64,000 bases of DNA from Nematostella vectensis (taxonomy: Eukaryota > Cnidaria > Anthozoa > Actiniaria > Edwardsiidae): the NCBI RefSeq assembly GCF_932526225.1, contig NC_064038.1, forward strand, positions 8,555,070 to 8,619,069, given 5' to 3'. This document shows positions 1 to 11,850 of the stretch, one piece after another. Both the position numbers and the translations under genes were made by a program. The notes under the pieces were generated by a model. It searched no databases. It saw only the letters and a list, made by a program, of their open reading frames with translations, and had not been told where the DNA came from. The first letter of the stretch is position 1. Each line of letters opens with the position of its first letter.

Positions 1-8
1 GTTCTTAC

Positions 9-2894
9 CATTTTCAGTTGGGCCATTAGACGCGGGTGCTGAAGGTCTTGAGCTTAGACGTCCAGCTCGCCCCCGGGTGGGGAATAAGCGACTGAAAGAA
101 AGTAGCACCTTGTAAGGCAGTGTCTCTATGAATGGAATTTATATCAATGGCACTTACCCTCTGCCCCCACCGCGCCCTTTCCTGGGAGGACCGCCTGAAA
201 ATTAAAATATAAACTACATTTTGTGGCAGAACGCTATGGGATTATATGAAAGGGCAGAAAATAATGTTCTTTATTGATAATGATTTATAAACACATAATA
301 TATTGAAGGCTGAATACAAAGAGACAGTCAAAATAAAACTGCATCAATCAAGTTGGACATTTTTTACATGGGGGGGGGAGGGTCCAATGGAAATCTGTTG
401 AAACTGTAAGAATTTGAATAAAAAAAGCCAGAAGACAATTTAGGTGTTCGAAAAGGTTTCAGAAAATTGAAAACCTCAGTAATGGTGTCTGATTTTTTTT
501 CATACTGGAGAATGGAAAAGTATTTTATATTGCAAGATGTTTGAGTCTAGTTAAAAATAAAACAATTAATGAGTGTGGTAAGGTCCCACTTGTAATCTAA
601 CAATAAAACATGCTTAAAATAATTCAAAAAAGATTTACCTCTCCCACCAGGAGCTCTGCGATCTGATGACCTGTCTTCACGTGATCCCCGCCCCCGCCCA
701 TTTTCCACATTCCCATTGTCATCTCGATGATCGGAGTCAAAGCCACTTTTGTCAGAAGACCGGTTTCGCCCTCCCCTTCCCCCTCGTGATGGCCGGGAAG
801 TGGTTCTGCTGCTGGAGCCTGTCTGTGATGTCATGATATTATCAAGACCCTGTGAACTCCCACCTTGGTGCTTCTTCTTACGATTACTCACAATCCATTC
901 ACTCTGAAAGGAGAAAATGAAACACATACTTCTGTAAAAACTGTTTTCTCTTTTTTTACTTTATTAATGTCATGGTTTTAGAAACAAAATCATGGTCTTC
1001 ATTGTTCAGCAGGAGTTCTGTATGCTTCCTTGCATTATGCCTGCATATAGAAGGTTTAATGTGCACTGTACGCAAACTGTGTATACAAAAAACACCAAAA
1101 TAAAATACCTGATCCACTTTTCCTTCAAACAGTGTGTTAATGGCTTGTTCTGTGTCATAGTTGCAGTCATGTAGTGCTACAGAAGCTTCATCTATACTTC
1201 TGCCTGTCATGTCTGCAACCTGGAAATAAAGACGATGTAAAGGTCTGTTTCAGCCCACCTTTTGCCTTCTAGCTATACTGAATTCCCTGCTCCCAAAACA
1301 ATAACCTAAAAGAAAGGCTATCTAGGGTTGTAAAGTACTGTATAAAGTACTCATTACTTGGTCAAAAATCAAAATGTCTTTAAAAGAGTTAGCTATTGCT
1401 AGTGCTTCACAACCCCCCCACCCCCCCCGCAGCCCTGAAAGAACCACCATAATAAAAAAGAGTTGTGGGCAATAAAAACAAGCAAAATTAAGTAGATTAA
1501 AATTAAGATGAGGATGACACTATACTTAAATCAAAGAGGCTAAGTCCAAAATGCAGACCACTGTTGCTATTTTTATCAATACACTGTCCGAACTGATTTA
1601 CATTTAGATAAACCACTGTAATTTCCTGTAAGTTTCCTACAATAAGGATGACATTGTACAAGAATACAGATAGGCAAGGGTCATGTTTTTTGAATTGTAC
1701 CTGCTTGAGCTGATCTTGAATGTGTTTTTGGTCTTCATTGTTCAGCAGTTTGGCATATTGAAGCTGTTCTGCTGTTGGCTAAAACAAAACAAAAAACAAA
1801 GACACAGAGGCTAAAGAAAACTAGGTGACTACAAATGGTAAAACTAGAAAGACTACAGGCAAGCTGTAGAAAAACTAGATGGTCTGCGTAGGCGTGGTGT
1901 AGACAAGGTATGAATCAACACAAGGTTGAAAAGGTATGTTTAACGCCTCTGTGAAACAGATTGGTTGCGCTGACGTTTCAAGCGTTAGCCCTTCCTTTTT
2001 TTTTCTTAGACGAAGGGCTAAGGCTTGAAACGTCAGCGCAACCACTCCGATTCACAGAGCCGTTTGACATACCTTTTCAACCTTGTGTTCATTCATACCT
2101 GCGATCACAAAGGATGATTTTACACAGTACAGTGATTACCCTGTTGATAGGGACACCGCCAGGACTGTTCCAAATAGCAAGGCGTGCCATTCTATCAAGT
2201 GGGCATCCTTAGAGTAGAGCTCCACTGATAAAGTTTGTACTGGCAACATGGAGATATTTTCTAAGCATTAACTTAATTAGAGAAAGGATCAATATAAACA
2301 AATCATTTACACATTTAAGAACATGAAAACATTTCAGAGAAAATTGGTTTAAAACCATAGAAAAAGTTATGAAGATATTTTTTACTGTAGCAAGGATTCG
2401 AGGGACAAACTCTATTTGTCACAAAAGTATTCTCTCTTTATTTTACAACCTGGATGATTTGAAGCAAGACATGTCAAAGATCAATCTGTAAATTCTCCTT
2501 ACCAAATCCTTTTTTTTTTTGTATAGTGACAAGAAGGTCAAGATGTTATAGCGTTCTTTGTTGCGAGCATAAAAAAAAACATTTCTTGTCTGGGAACAAC
2601 ACATAGCCAGTCATACCACCAATTCCCTTGGTGTGTGCAGTCAAATGGCTTATGATTTGACAGTGAAAACAGGAAAGCTACCAATCAGTTTAGACAGTCA
2701 ATTAACTACGTGCTATTCCCAAACAAGGAAAGGATTCTTTATTTACCAAGGTCGCGCAACAGCGAATTTGACAATAACAAAGAAAAGGGTAAATGAACAA
2801 ATTGAAGTGCTCTTGTAATTACCTTTTTTGTGTGTGATTGGTCTGTCTGTGGTATGTAGTGCATGTTTTGAGCTGCCTGTGTCCCACCCTTCAT
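9..2894 (-). CDS. UBAP2L: Ubiquitin-associated protein 2-like (UBAP2/UBAP2L, lingerer family), 3' partial
   Basis: Six exons on the minus strand: 2823-2894, 1701-1778, 1109-1219, 639-903, 158-194 and 9-91, all with GT-AG borders and matching phases; the gene runs off the left edge. About 215 residues are visible. The first exon encodes a short Gln/His-rich leader from an ATG at 2894. Residues about 25-87 form a UBA three-helix domain, starting PTAEQLQYAKLLNNEDQ and containing VALHDCNYDTEQAINTLFEG, the pattern of UBAP2L. An SEWIVSNRKKKHQ segment follows, where vertebrate proteins have a W..V.KKK motif, and then a long Arg/Gly/Ser-rich stretch (RGGRGGRNR, GRGRGSR) of RGG type. Family members bind ubiquitin and RNA and promote stress-granule assembly; Drosophila lingerer is the orthologue. 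UBAP2 and UBAP2L cannot be told apart here. Further 5' noncoding exons probably lie upstream. Confidence 0.87.
1906..2100. mobile_element. Foldback (long inverted-repeat) element in a UBAP2L intron
   Basis: Two arms of about 90 bp, 1906-1998 and about 2010-2100, are near-perfect reverse complements separated by a short T-rich loop. The outer ends are AGGTATGAAT and ATTCATACCT; the inner arms share GCGCTGACGTTTCAAG and its complement. No transposase is present. The structure fits a non-autonomous foldback or MITE-like element. It lies between the exons at 1701-1778 and 2823-2894. Confidence 0.75.
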
Positions 2895-5800
2895 AGTTGA
2901 AACTTTTTACAGATTATGGTACAAGCTATGTACAAGGTTCCTGCAATATAATAACAAGCAGATTAGTGTTGTTCCAAGTAAAAAAAGTAGGAGGAGATGA
3001 GAAGAGGGCATCTAGCCATGAACTGCTGTCCACTTCAATGCTTACTGCAGTTTCAAAATATTACTGAATTGAATACATGAACTTGCAAACCATCTCGACA
3101 TCAAAACACAGGAAAAAATCACGCATCAGTTAACAAATTAACAAAATTTCAAAGGGGCAGGCTTCCACACCACATAGGTGGCTCAGGTGATACATGCTTC
3201 ATCTCTGGACCACATCAAGAAGTCTACTTGCAAAATTTAGCTGACAACTTACTGAAACCATTATGGAAGAAGGCGATATGCTGAGAAAATATAAAAACAT
3301 ATCTTAGAGTGTGATTGTTAAGCACGATGAAGTCCCACAGCAACCACGCAGTTGTTAGAATTCAGGCTCTAATGGTTGATTCAGCACAGTTTATACGAGA
3401 AATGTCAGATGCTATCATCACTCCTGCCAACTATGCACAGCTAATAAATGTCAACATAACTAACAACAAATTAACTTCTGCAAGCCGATTCAAATGGAAT
3501 AATCACAAAAAGAAACCTGCATAACACGAAGAAAAACACAATTGTCATTTTATAATACCTCTGTTAAGAGTATTTTGGTGCTAGATGTATTTGCACTTTC
3601 TAGTAGATAATACTCTGTTTTAAACTCTATGAATAACCACTCTCGTACCACAACTCTTACCAACCTGGTTCCCTATGGAGCTTTGATTGTATTATTTTAT
3701 TTTTCCTCAAAGCTATGTTAATCACTGAGGAAGTGATGCAAACTTATCTCAAAACAAAACCAACAAAAACCTCCTGGCTGTTTTTGCAAGATGTAGCCAT
3801 TTTTGTATTGCTCTTATATTCATTTTTTTAAGAAAAATACAATGAAAGCATCCAAACAATAAAGCATGAAACCAAATAGATCAGTGTTTACAAATAAATA
3901 TGAGATAAATTACTAATAATCAATTTAATCTGTGTTTCACTTAGTAAGAAAAATTACTTTACAGTATAGTAGGCATACAACTCAGTTCAAACTAATTAAT
4001 ATGGAAACTTGAAAGGATCCTATCCGCAGCATGATTACCAGTTAACAAGTCTGTATGGTAAATAAAGAAATATGTATTGACATCCAAATAGGCATCACAC
4101 ACTTGAAGAAAATGTTAGAATCCTATTGTTTTTACGATTTTATTTCTGATAAAACGCTGTTTGGGCTTAGATTCAGGATTTGACATGATTTGTTTTTGGC
4201 AGGTTGGGACATGTGCCTATTCACGCATGCCACTTATAACCTCGAAACACAGACGACCAGCGGAAGTTTAGCTCTAATGGAAAATAAAATCCTATTTCAC
4301 AGCATACAAGGAAGCTTTGCGTTTGAAATTGCATTTTCTTAGCAATCGGAGATTGCCTCTACTTATCATTCAAAACGATATGCCTCGTGGCAAGACGGTA
4401 AAATTGCTTAAGGATATATAGACTGAGGAGTCATGAAAATATTAGAAAAATCTGCAAATTACGAGTAATTTAAGTCATGTAGTGTTTTATTCCAAAGGAT
4501 TTCTTCAGATAGACTAAATAAAAAGGCGATAACTCGGACGCTAAAACTTGACAACTGTCGATTATGAGTCATATCCACAAATGGCGAATACGAAACATTC
4601 ACGATACACTAACAAACAATCGTCTATGTACACTGAAAATCGTATCTAGTTTGCCATTCGGAACGGTTCTACAATAAGGAAAGTAAAAGTGCTTTAGCGA
4701 TCAAAAATCATAGAGATAACATTCACAGTTTTACCGGTCGTTTGACTAATTTTGAGTTTTAAGTTCTCCATATTATAGCAGTCAAAATGTATAGACATCA
4801 GTGCTATATGCCTGGATATAAAAGTCTCGATCTATTTTATGATACCTTAAACTTTAATGGTTTCAGAAAAAAACCAAAGCAAAGCACTGTAACGACACAA
4901 AACACTTGTGGTTAACACAATCATAGAATTCATCAAGATAGACAGAACTGAACTCTCACAAACACACGAAAACTTTACTTTCGAGTTTTAGCGATAGCAA
5001 ATTTTCAGGCTGTGTTTCGCTCTCGTTTGAAGTCCATGAGGTTTTATGGTACTCACAGAAGTCCAGATTATTTCCTGAGCGGTGGATATAGTCAGAAGCC
5101 GGGGAATACTTACGTATATTTGAGCAGAAAAGACGAAATATTGAGCTTTATCACAGCATAAACGCATGTGAGCACAATACGCGTTGAGCGAATATGGCGG
5201 TCACGTGCCAAAAATGGCGCGCTGCGCGCGGAAAACTGGGATCTAGTGCAAGCCCCTCGCGGCCCTTGCACCACAGGAAGACAAATTCATATGCTATGGG
5301 AATCCCCAAGCCAAATTTGTACCATTTGCGCTACCAAAGAATATTCCTATGCGCTACTCCTAATTCAAAATTGTTTATAAATACATCCTTCCTTCCCTGT
5401 TTATTAAAAATCTCCTAGTCAAGAAATGAGAATGAGGCATGGCCTTGACATGAGAGAACTCTTTTTAGGAATCTACCCCACCACCTCTCCAATTACAATT
5501 GGCACAGTGGCTTGGTCTTGGCAAGTACCAACGGACAAATACCAAGACTTGCATTAACCAAAGCAAATTCAAATAACAACAAGTTCAGTAAGTTATTCTG
5601 TCCTCTAGTCCTGACAAATACCATCCTTTTTCCGAGATACCTATAACTGTGCGCTGCTTCCCCCTCAAAACCTGGGTATACGACTTTCGCCACTCAGATG
5701 GGGGCTGGGGGTCTTAAGCCCGTTTTTTTAAACATTGTTTGTAATTAAGCCCCCTTCATCTAATGCATCAGGACATAATGATAGTGGAACCATATAGTGA

Positions 5801-6324
5801 TAACATGCAGCAAGCCTAGCCTCGTCCCTAGGCTTCTCGGCCGGCCTGTCACGCTCGGCCTGGCTATGACATCACAGGCACTTGCTGAGTCTGCATAAAT
5901 ATGCCATTGGAAAGTTTGGGTCTGCATGCAAAGCATCATTGAGCTGATAGCAAGGGAGTAGCCTGGGGACAAGGCTATAGCAAGCCCTCTATGCAGTCAG
6001 TCATAACATGCAGCAAGCCCTCTATCTCCCACCACATTGCACTTCTTTTCATGCCTTTATGTCTTTGGCAGGATGCTTGGATATTAAGGGCGGTGTGACA
6101 AAATTGGGTGCATAGATTATTATTCGAAGGCTCCTAGCCAACAAGTTGGTGTGCAATGGCCATGGTAATGCTCGTCACACTCTGATACAGTAACAAACAC
6201 GATGGACTTTTTAAACTTTTATGGCATGAAGGATGTATTTACAGAAAATCTTTAAATCTTAGGTATTTATGTAAACCAGAAACAAAGTAACATATCATTA
6301 CAAGGAAACACAAAAACAGTCAGA
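2895..6324. other. UBAP2L 5' flank and spacer to NDUFS4; no coding gene seen
   Basis: This AT-rich stretch has only short unsupported ORFs. A GC-rich island at about 5160-5260 contains ATGGCGGTCACGTG (with a CACGTG E-box) and GGCGCGCTGCGCGC. It is the best candidate for the UBAP2L promoter or first noncoding exon, which is an inference from base composition only. From 5.4 to 6.3 kb I see nothing assignable. Confidence 0.45.
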
Positions 6325-7772
6325 TTATTTTGTTGAGACTCGTGTATGCTTGTTCCATGAGAAGTTTGCCCCATACGACTTGTGCCGTATAATTTTTTCA
6401 TGAGCTTCGTCAACTTCATAGTTAAATCCTGAAAAAAAAAACAATCACCATTTGTTTGTAATTAATTAAAGGTGTGTTTGACTGTCTCTCTTCCTGAAAA
6501 AAAAATGAAATTTGGAAAAAAAATTGAAAACTCTGTTCGATCGACTTCAATTCATAGATGCACTAAGAAACATTTCTACTTGTAATAAAATGCAGAGAAA
6601 TTCTGACTCTTGTAAATCATATAAATAAGAAAGTGTGGGACCTAATTTTAAAAAGATGAAAGATGAAAAGAAGTAAAACAAAGAAATTGGTGCAACACAA
6701 GCATAAATGGAAAGAGGAAATGCAGGCTACAACAGTGATCTGATAACTCATTTTTGATAAAAAAATCTAAATCCTGTGGCAGCAATTTCTTATCCTACAG
6801 GCAAACAGAATAAGTGAGGAAAGTGATAAATCATGGGTTCATGTTAATAACCAACCTTGTTTCTCTGCATATATAATGGCCTCCTCCTTTGACCCAAATT
6901 CCAGGGAGGTGTTTGAGAGAGGATCACCACTAAAACATATTAGAATATGTCAAACATCAATATTTCCTACTTTGAACTGACCCACGTTGTCAACGTTACT
7001 GAGAACTGCCATGGCAGTCTGGGTTCGAAGTGACTTAATAGAATAGGAATATTGATAAGGGGAAATGTACAAGTGACTGCGATGGCAGTCCATACTCATT
7101 GCAGAACCACAGACCGCGGTGGCAATGTTTTGGATTTACAAATTGAGTGGATGGGTATTCTGCAGTTTATCCTCCTATTCCCGTGCTAATACACTAAACC
7201 ACGAATCGCGATTCGCGGTTAGTGTATCTATTCTAGAATAGATTTCGTCGCCTCCAAAAATAAGAATCTCTTTTAGCGGAAGGTCGACTGCCCAGGGTCA
7301 CTATTTCAAAACATATTACAAGGGTAAGACCTACGTTGAAGCCCATCCCATTAAAGGGTTCTCCCATCTCTCCATCGTGTCGAATTCCAAACGCCACGAC
7401 TGAAAGCTCTGTGTACCCGACTGCATTGCATTGCGCGCTGGCTTGAAAATACGAACGGTGCGATTCTTCAAGTGCCATTCGGGAATGCCAGTTAATGGAG
7501 CAATACCAACCTATGAAAGGAAAACAACTCAAATGTTTAACTTACCTATAAAATCCAGAATAAAGAAAATCATTGGTTTTAACGAATGCATCATTGTAAA
7601 AACATTACAATTACAATACCTCTTCGCGTTCTTTAGCAGCATCAACAGCTGAATCGCCTTTGTGGATAATTTCCTGACCGGAACGACCAGAAAACCAAGC
7701 TAATCGGAGGCAGAGGGGGCGCAAAGCAAGCCTCAAACCCGGACTACCGAGACGAGATAGTGACGCCGCCAT
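6325..7772 (-). CDS. NDUFS4: NADH dehydrogenase [ubiquinone] iron-sulfur protein 4, mitochondrial
   Basis: Four exons on the minus strand, 7620-7772, 7335-7510, 6856-6929 and 6325-6428, total 507 bp (168 residues plus stop); human NDUFS4 has 175. The N-terminus ([20 protein letters not shown]) is Arg/Leu-rich without acidic residues, a typical mitochondrial presequence. The mature part carries family blocks: [42 protein letters not shown] and the C-terminus [17 protein letters not shown], almost identical to the vertebrate ending. The protein is an accessory subunit of the complex I N-module in the inner membrane, needed for assembly and stability; the vertebrate C-terminal RVS site is a reported phosphorylation site and is conserved here. 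All phases close and no lesion is visible. Confidence 0.97.
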
Positions 7773-7776
7773 TTTG
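7765..7776 (-). promoter_or_regulatory. YY1-type motif overlapping the NDUFS4 start codon
   Basis: The plus strand reads GCCGCCATTTTG, the complement of CAAAATGGCGGC, with the NDUFS4 ATG inside it. This matches the CCGCCATNTTG consensus of YY1, which in animals often sits just downstream of the start site of housekeeping genes. The same motif overlaps the NAA35 start codon at 57658. Binding is inferred. Confidence 0.5.
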
Positions 7777-8204
7777 AGAAGTGTGATGTGAGCGCGCGCA
7801 GAGGACCCTGGGTGACCACAGGGGACCCATGCTAGTGGCTAACAACCGGGCTGATTCTGAGCTGTGTGCAGTGCTGTAAAATAATCAAATTAAATCAAAT
7901 ATTCGGATATATTTATAGTATAGTAGTTTGTGGTGTTTTTGTTACGCGATTTGGGGTCAGATTAAAAAAAATCTCGTTCCCTTGTAGTGAAAATGATCAT
8001 TTTCTTCGGGGGCACTTTTTTAGAGCCGAGAATTTGACCCCAAATGCCATAATGATTCGTCTGGTGCGCTTATTTAATCTTTAGGATCTTGGGGGGAGGG
8101 GCGCTCATTGGAAAGGGGGCACTTATTGCGGAGGGGGCACGCATCAGGCTTAGCCTGAGTATCAGGCTAGCTCAGGGTGCGCACACATCCCGCTCCCCAC
8201 CCCC

Positions 8205-8326
8205 ACCCCTTGGCGGCCAAAAAGTGGGTCATTAGTTCTTATACAGGAATCTTCAAGTACTATGCTTTTTCTACCTATGACTGCGCACCCCCCACCCCCT
8301 CGGGCAATCCTGGGTACGCGCCTGGA
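8205..8326 (-). repeat. Copy of a dispersed poly-G-containing repeat family
   Basis: Read on the minus strand: GCGCGTACCCAGGATT, a G-rich tract, TGCGCAGTCATAGGTA, a spacer, then AATGACCCACTTTTTGGCCG and CCAAGGGG. The same order recurs at about 16032-16468 (+) and 61545-61700 (-). Partial copies begin at about 29525 (+), 34035 (+), 57815 (+) and 58130 (+). No coding capacity was seen. Confidence 0.7.
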
Positions 8327-8347
8327 AATAGCAGCTACTGAATCAGC

Positions 8348-8470
8348 CATCCACGGGGACCCAGGGCGTCGCGGAGATCGGGCACACAGGGAGCGCGCGA
8401 GAAAAAAAGAGCACTGCCAGTGCTCCCCCTGTGTGCCCGATCTCAGCGACGCCCTGGGTCCCCGTGGATG
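8348..8470. repeat. Long GC-rich hairpin (inverted repeat)
   Basis: Arms of about 48 bp, from CATCCACGGGGACCCAGGGC on the left to its complement ending GGGTCCCCGTGGATG on the right, flank a purine-rich spacer of about 25 bp. Only a few mismatches are seen. This could be a small foldback transposon or a structured transcript. It lies in the NDUFS4 upstream region with no gene attached. Confidence 0.75.
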
Positions 8471-8935
8471 TCAACAAGCAAGTAGGGGAGAAATAGGGAA
8501 CTTGCGCTAAGAGATCACGTTACCTTTCTGGGTGGCAAGTCCAAAACAAAGTAATCAAACAAAAAAAATCAGAAATTACTTACTTTAATCCACAATTACT
8601 GCGCCCATTCGACAAGAGAATGACGGAAAAATAAAATCTTTTAATGAAACTAAACTCTTTCTGGCAGAAAAGAATTCTAGCATTTCTGGTAAGTGCTAAA
8701 TAAGTTGCTTTTTGTTGCTATTTTTGTTGTTATTTTGCCCCTAAAAGCCACGAGCACGCGCTAGTTTTCACCCAAACAGTCATTTAGGGACCAGAGGTTA
8801 GAAGAGTTTGAAAGCTTATGGTACAATTTGATTCGGATATGTTTTTTATTGTCTTCACATTTTACATCGCTGTCATAAAAGCAAATGTGCGTCGCTAAAA
8901 ATCATATAACGTTGTTCACGTCGACGGTTCTGCAC

Positions 8936-8965
8936 CAAGAGACCATGATGTATCATGGTCTCTTG
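8936..8965. repeat. Perfect 14-bp inverted repeat with 2-bp loop
   Basis: CAAGAGACCATGAT, GT, ATCATGGTCTCTTG. The match is perfect and very compact, and no function is apparent. Confidence 0.6.
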
Positions 8966-9372
8966 TCTGCACTTATTTTGATATAACAGTTCTCAAATAA
9001 ACCTATAAAAACTAAGTGCAATTATTTACAAATAATCTAAAACAACCGACGGTGATCGCCGCCGCCGACGGTGATCGAGCCATCTACATCTACATTTTTA
9101 ATCCACAAATAGGGGTTGCCATCACTGTGGATATAAACCAATAAAGCCATATCGTATCTTCATCGAACAACTGTCGTACCATCGGCTAAGTTTCGTCCCA
9201 CGTTATAGACACGATCCGGGAAAAAGTCATCGGCATATTGAAACACGTATGATCACCTGTAAACTTTTCAAACTTGTCCATAGTTGCCTCATATATGCGA
9301 TGATTATCTTAAGAAATCTGTCTTTAGAATTACTTTTTGTCTAATCAACCCAACCACTCGTCCCTTGTGTCG

Positions 9373-9603
9373 TTATCTTCTGTGCAGGAGGATTATGGGT
9401 AAAATGGTAATCATAGCAACCAGAAGCCAATTCAGTGTTAACAAGGTCGCCGTGCTCTTGGCAGGATCGACTGACAGTTCTGTTTCCTCGGGTATCGGCG
9501 CGAGCGCAACCAAGGCTGCGGTGATGTTGTGTTTTGCTTGGACCACTTTGGAAAATACCAGTGTGAAAGCCGCCAGCAACGCTAGCAAATGGTGCTGTAT
9601 CAT
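9373..9603 (-). CDS. Small predicted two-pass membrane protein, unrecognised
   Basis: A 76-residue ORF starts at the ATG at 9603 and ends in TAA at 9373. A strong acceptor (T-rich tract then TTTGTAG, on the minus strand) lies 8 bp before the ATG, suggesting a spliced transcript with an upstream noncoding exon. There are two hydrophobic segments: residues about 4-18 (LLALLAAFTLVFS) and about 52-70 (LLTLNWLLVAMITILPIIL). Between them is an acidic loop, PIPEETELSVDPAK, and the end is the basic LLHRR. The TM-loop-TM order faintly recalls the first half of TMEM107, but I do not consider that a homology call. The gene could be incomplete or spurious. Confidence 0.35.
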   Translation of the reverse strand: MIQHHLLALLAAFTLVFSKVVQAKHNITAALVALAPIPEETELSVDPAKSTATLLTLNWLLVAMITILPIILLHRR

Positions 9604-9611
9604 CACAAAAG

Positions 9612-11760
9612 CTACAAAAATGGAAAAAAAACTCTGCAAATTAGTCCATTATATATTGCCATAAAATGATTATGGAAAGAAACAATTAAATAATCGAGTG
9701 ATCGGAACTAGAACAAAAAGTGCGTGCAAAAATACTTTTCAATTATTACTCAACCTCTCTCAATTTGCCTCTGTTTTATTAGGAACCGGAATCGTACTAT
9801 ATGCTTAATGTAATAAAAACAGGTCACTAGTATCCATGGAAACCTGTGTAGCGTAACCACCTTAGAACTGCCACATGCTAGCGGTGTTTTAATGGCGGGT
9901 AAGAAATCAGTTTCGTTAGAATAAAAAGAAACAAAACTTAGAAATGGCAGAGAAATATTATCTGAAAATGTTAACTAGACACGTGACAAGATTTTGGTGA
10001 AAATCCATTCACCAGGCGAGAGAAGGCTCTCGTGTGAATACGAAAGTGACCAAATTGTAGCTGATTTCGTTTCTTGATTTCATGTTGTGATTACGCGCCA
10101 AAAAAGGTTTTTTTGTCTGTATCACTGGAAGAATTGCAACAGAACAGGTTTTGGTAACTTACTTTGTGTTGCACTTGAATGGCGCCTCGATAATGTTTTT
10201 TTCTCCGGTTTCTCTGTAACTTTTCGTCAATCAAATGAACGCTATACGATGTCCTCGCACCATGAGATCAAGCGAACTGCATAATTTACTCGTTTCATAA
10301 CAAATCAGCCAATCAACGCTCTCTGTTTCGCGCAATTTTGACTTCTCAATAGTGCTTCTTTCAAGCGTTTTAGTGACATCATTTTGGAATGATACTTTTA
10401 GCATTAGGTCATGTGCATTTGAAATGAAGCTTTCCTTGTTGAGACTATTCCACCTGTTAAAGAACATCATACCCCAACGAACACAGCACCTTACAAGGTC
10501 ACGGATTTATGGCCGGTTTTTGTAAACAAACATGAAGGAAAAACTGGTCTGCTTGAACCAACCATAACAAAGAATTAGAGCTTGCCAAGAAGTGGTTTGA
10601 GGCTCCAGATTGGTAAATAGAACAAACAATCGCGATGTTGGTAGACCTCGAGGATTTGCACCGATAGAAACAAATTGACAAGAAGGTAAAGACATTGCCA
10701 CTGCAATAAAATGATTAAACTTATAGTTTTAACTGACCTGTAATATAGATGATGCCTAGTGTGACGCAGCTCGTTTTTTTTTTGTTCGGTTTTCGAACGC
10801 GCGGGAAGGCTCACTGTACCCGAGGGTGCGCACCCCACTCCTTCCAATGAGCGGCTTGCAGATTGGTCATTCTTCAACTTCTTCGCGCTTAGATTTTTTG
10901 TAAGCCAATCAGTGTCAGCGTCTCCGATGAGCAGCAAGACAAAGACTTACTTCAATATCTAGGGCTCTTGTACAGTTTTCGTAATGAAGTTGCTATATGA
11001 TTGCCAAACAATTTTATCACGTAATGTGCTTTTCGCGAAAACACGGATGAAATTCAAATCATTACGTGCTGTACTATTGATTTTTATTAGGCTATTGTCT
11101 TGGAAGAATTATTCATGTATGACGTTATAGTCATACACTTCCTTGACATCAGTCAATGTCTGATATGCAAAGTGCGGAACTAATACCACATGCCTTTGCT
11201 GCTCTAAAAGTAAATGTGTTACGGCTGATGCAAAGATGGTAATGAGCCTTTGAACTGTAGCAATGGACGTGAGAGTTTTCCGTGGTCTTTTCCTTCAGAG
11301 TGTCTTCCAGCACAACTCTTTGCGGCGCGCGTGTGAAGCCGAGGTCAGGGGATATCTTAAAAAGAAAGCATTATGCACAGATGCTAAAGCGCTGACCAGA
11401 GACAAAGATCATAGCTATCCATACAATGTAAGCTACCTTGCGCCACGTGAAGCAAGCGTGATGCACATAGTGTAAGCAATATGTTTCGCATGCGCGTGAT
11501 GCTCACTTGAAACACATACCAAAACCGTCAGAGGCTGATGGCGGTGAAAGAGGAAAAATGAGGTAGCGCGTATGTGTAATGTGGTGAACAAGGGCACTTT
11601 TCGAGTCTCCATTGAATATAGGTGAACACTTTTCATATTATTATACTACACAATGCCCATAGGCCGATGTGGTCCCTCTGGGATCGGATGCCTTGGTGTA
11701 CTTCATGAGCCAAGCAAATCCGCTTTTATTTTGGTAACTCCTAGCGGGGCCAGTACCATC
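9612..11760. other. Noncoding stretch, no gene supported
   Basis: Short ORFs on both strands lack splice sites, conserved motifs or signal peptides. A minor GC-rich patch at about 10795-10860 has no further support. I see nothing else. Confidence 0.4.
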
Positions 11761-11781
11761 CCGTGCTGATATTTTATGGAA

Positions 11782-11850
11782 GCACGGGTGGCCTAGTGTG
11801 TTAGCGCATCGGCCTATCACCGCTGTGGCCCTGGTTCGAATCCTGGCTCA
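11782..11850 (+). mobile_element. tRNA-derived SINE (head region)
   Basis: The segment has a pol III A box (TGGCCTAGTGTGTTAGCGC) and a perfect B box, GGTTCGAATCC at 11833-11843, in tRNA spacing. The stems do not close into a clean cloverleaf, and nonhomologous sequence continues downstream, so this is a SINE head rather than a functional tRNA gene. The related copy at 16312-16385 on the other strand supports a dispersed family. The 3' end of the element is unresolved. Confidence 0.7.

Noticed and set aside
8348..8470. Rho-independent terminator or microRNA precursor
   Set aside because: The arms are too long and GC-rich for a typical animal pre-miRNA, and bacterial-type terminators do not apply; a foldback element is simpler.
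10575..10937. Minus-strand 120-residue ORF
   Set aside because: It has no recognisable domain, signal peptide or splice context, and composition is like the surrounding spacer.
11782..11850. Functional tRNA gene
   Set aside because: A and B boxes are present, but the acceptor and anticodon stems do not pair properly and a related copy sits inside another repeat; a SINE head explains it better.
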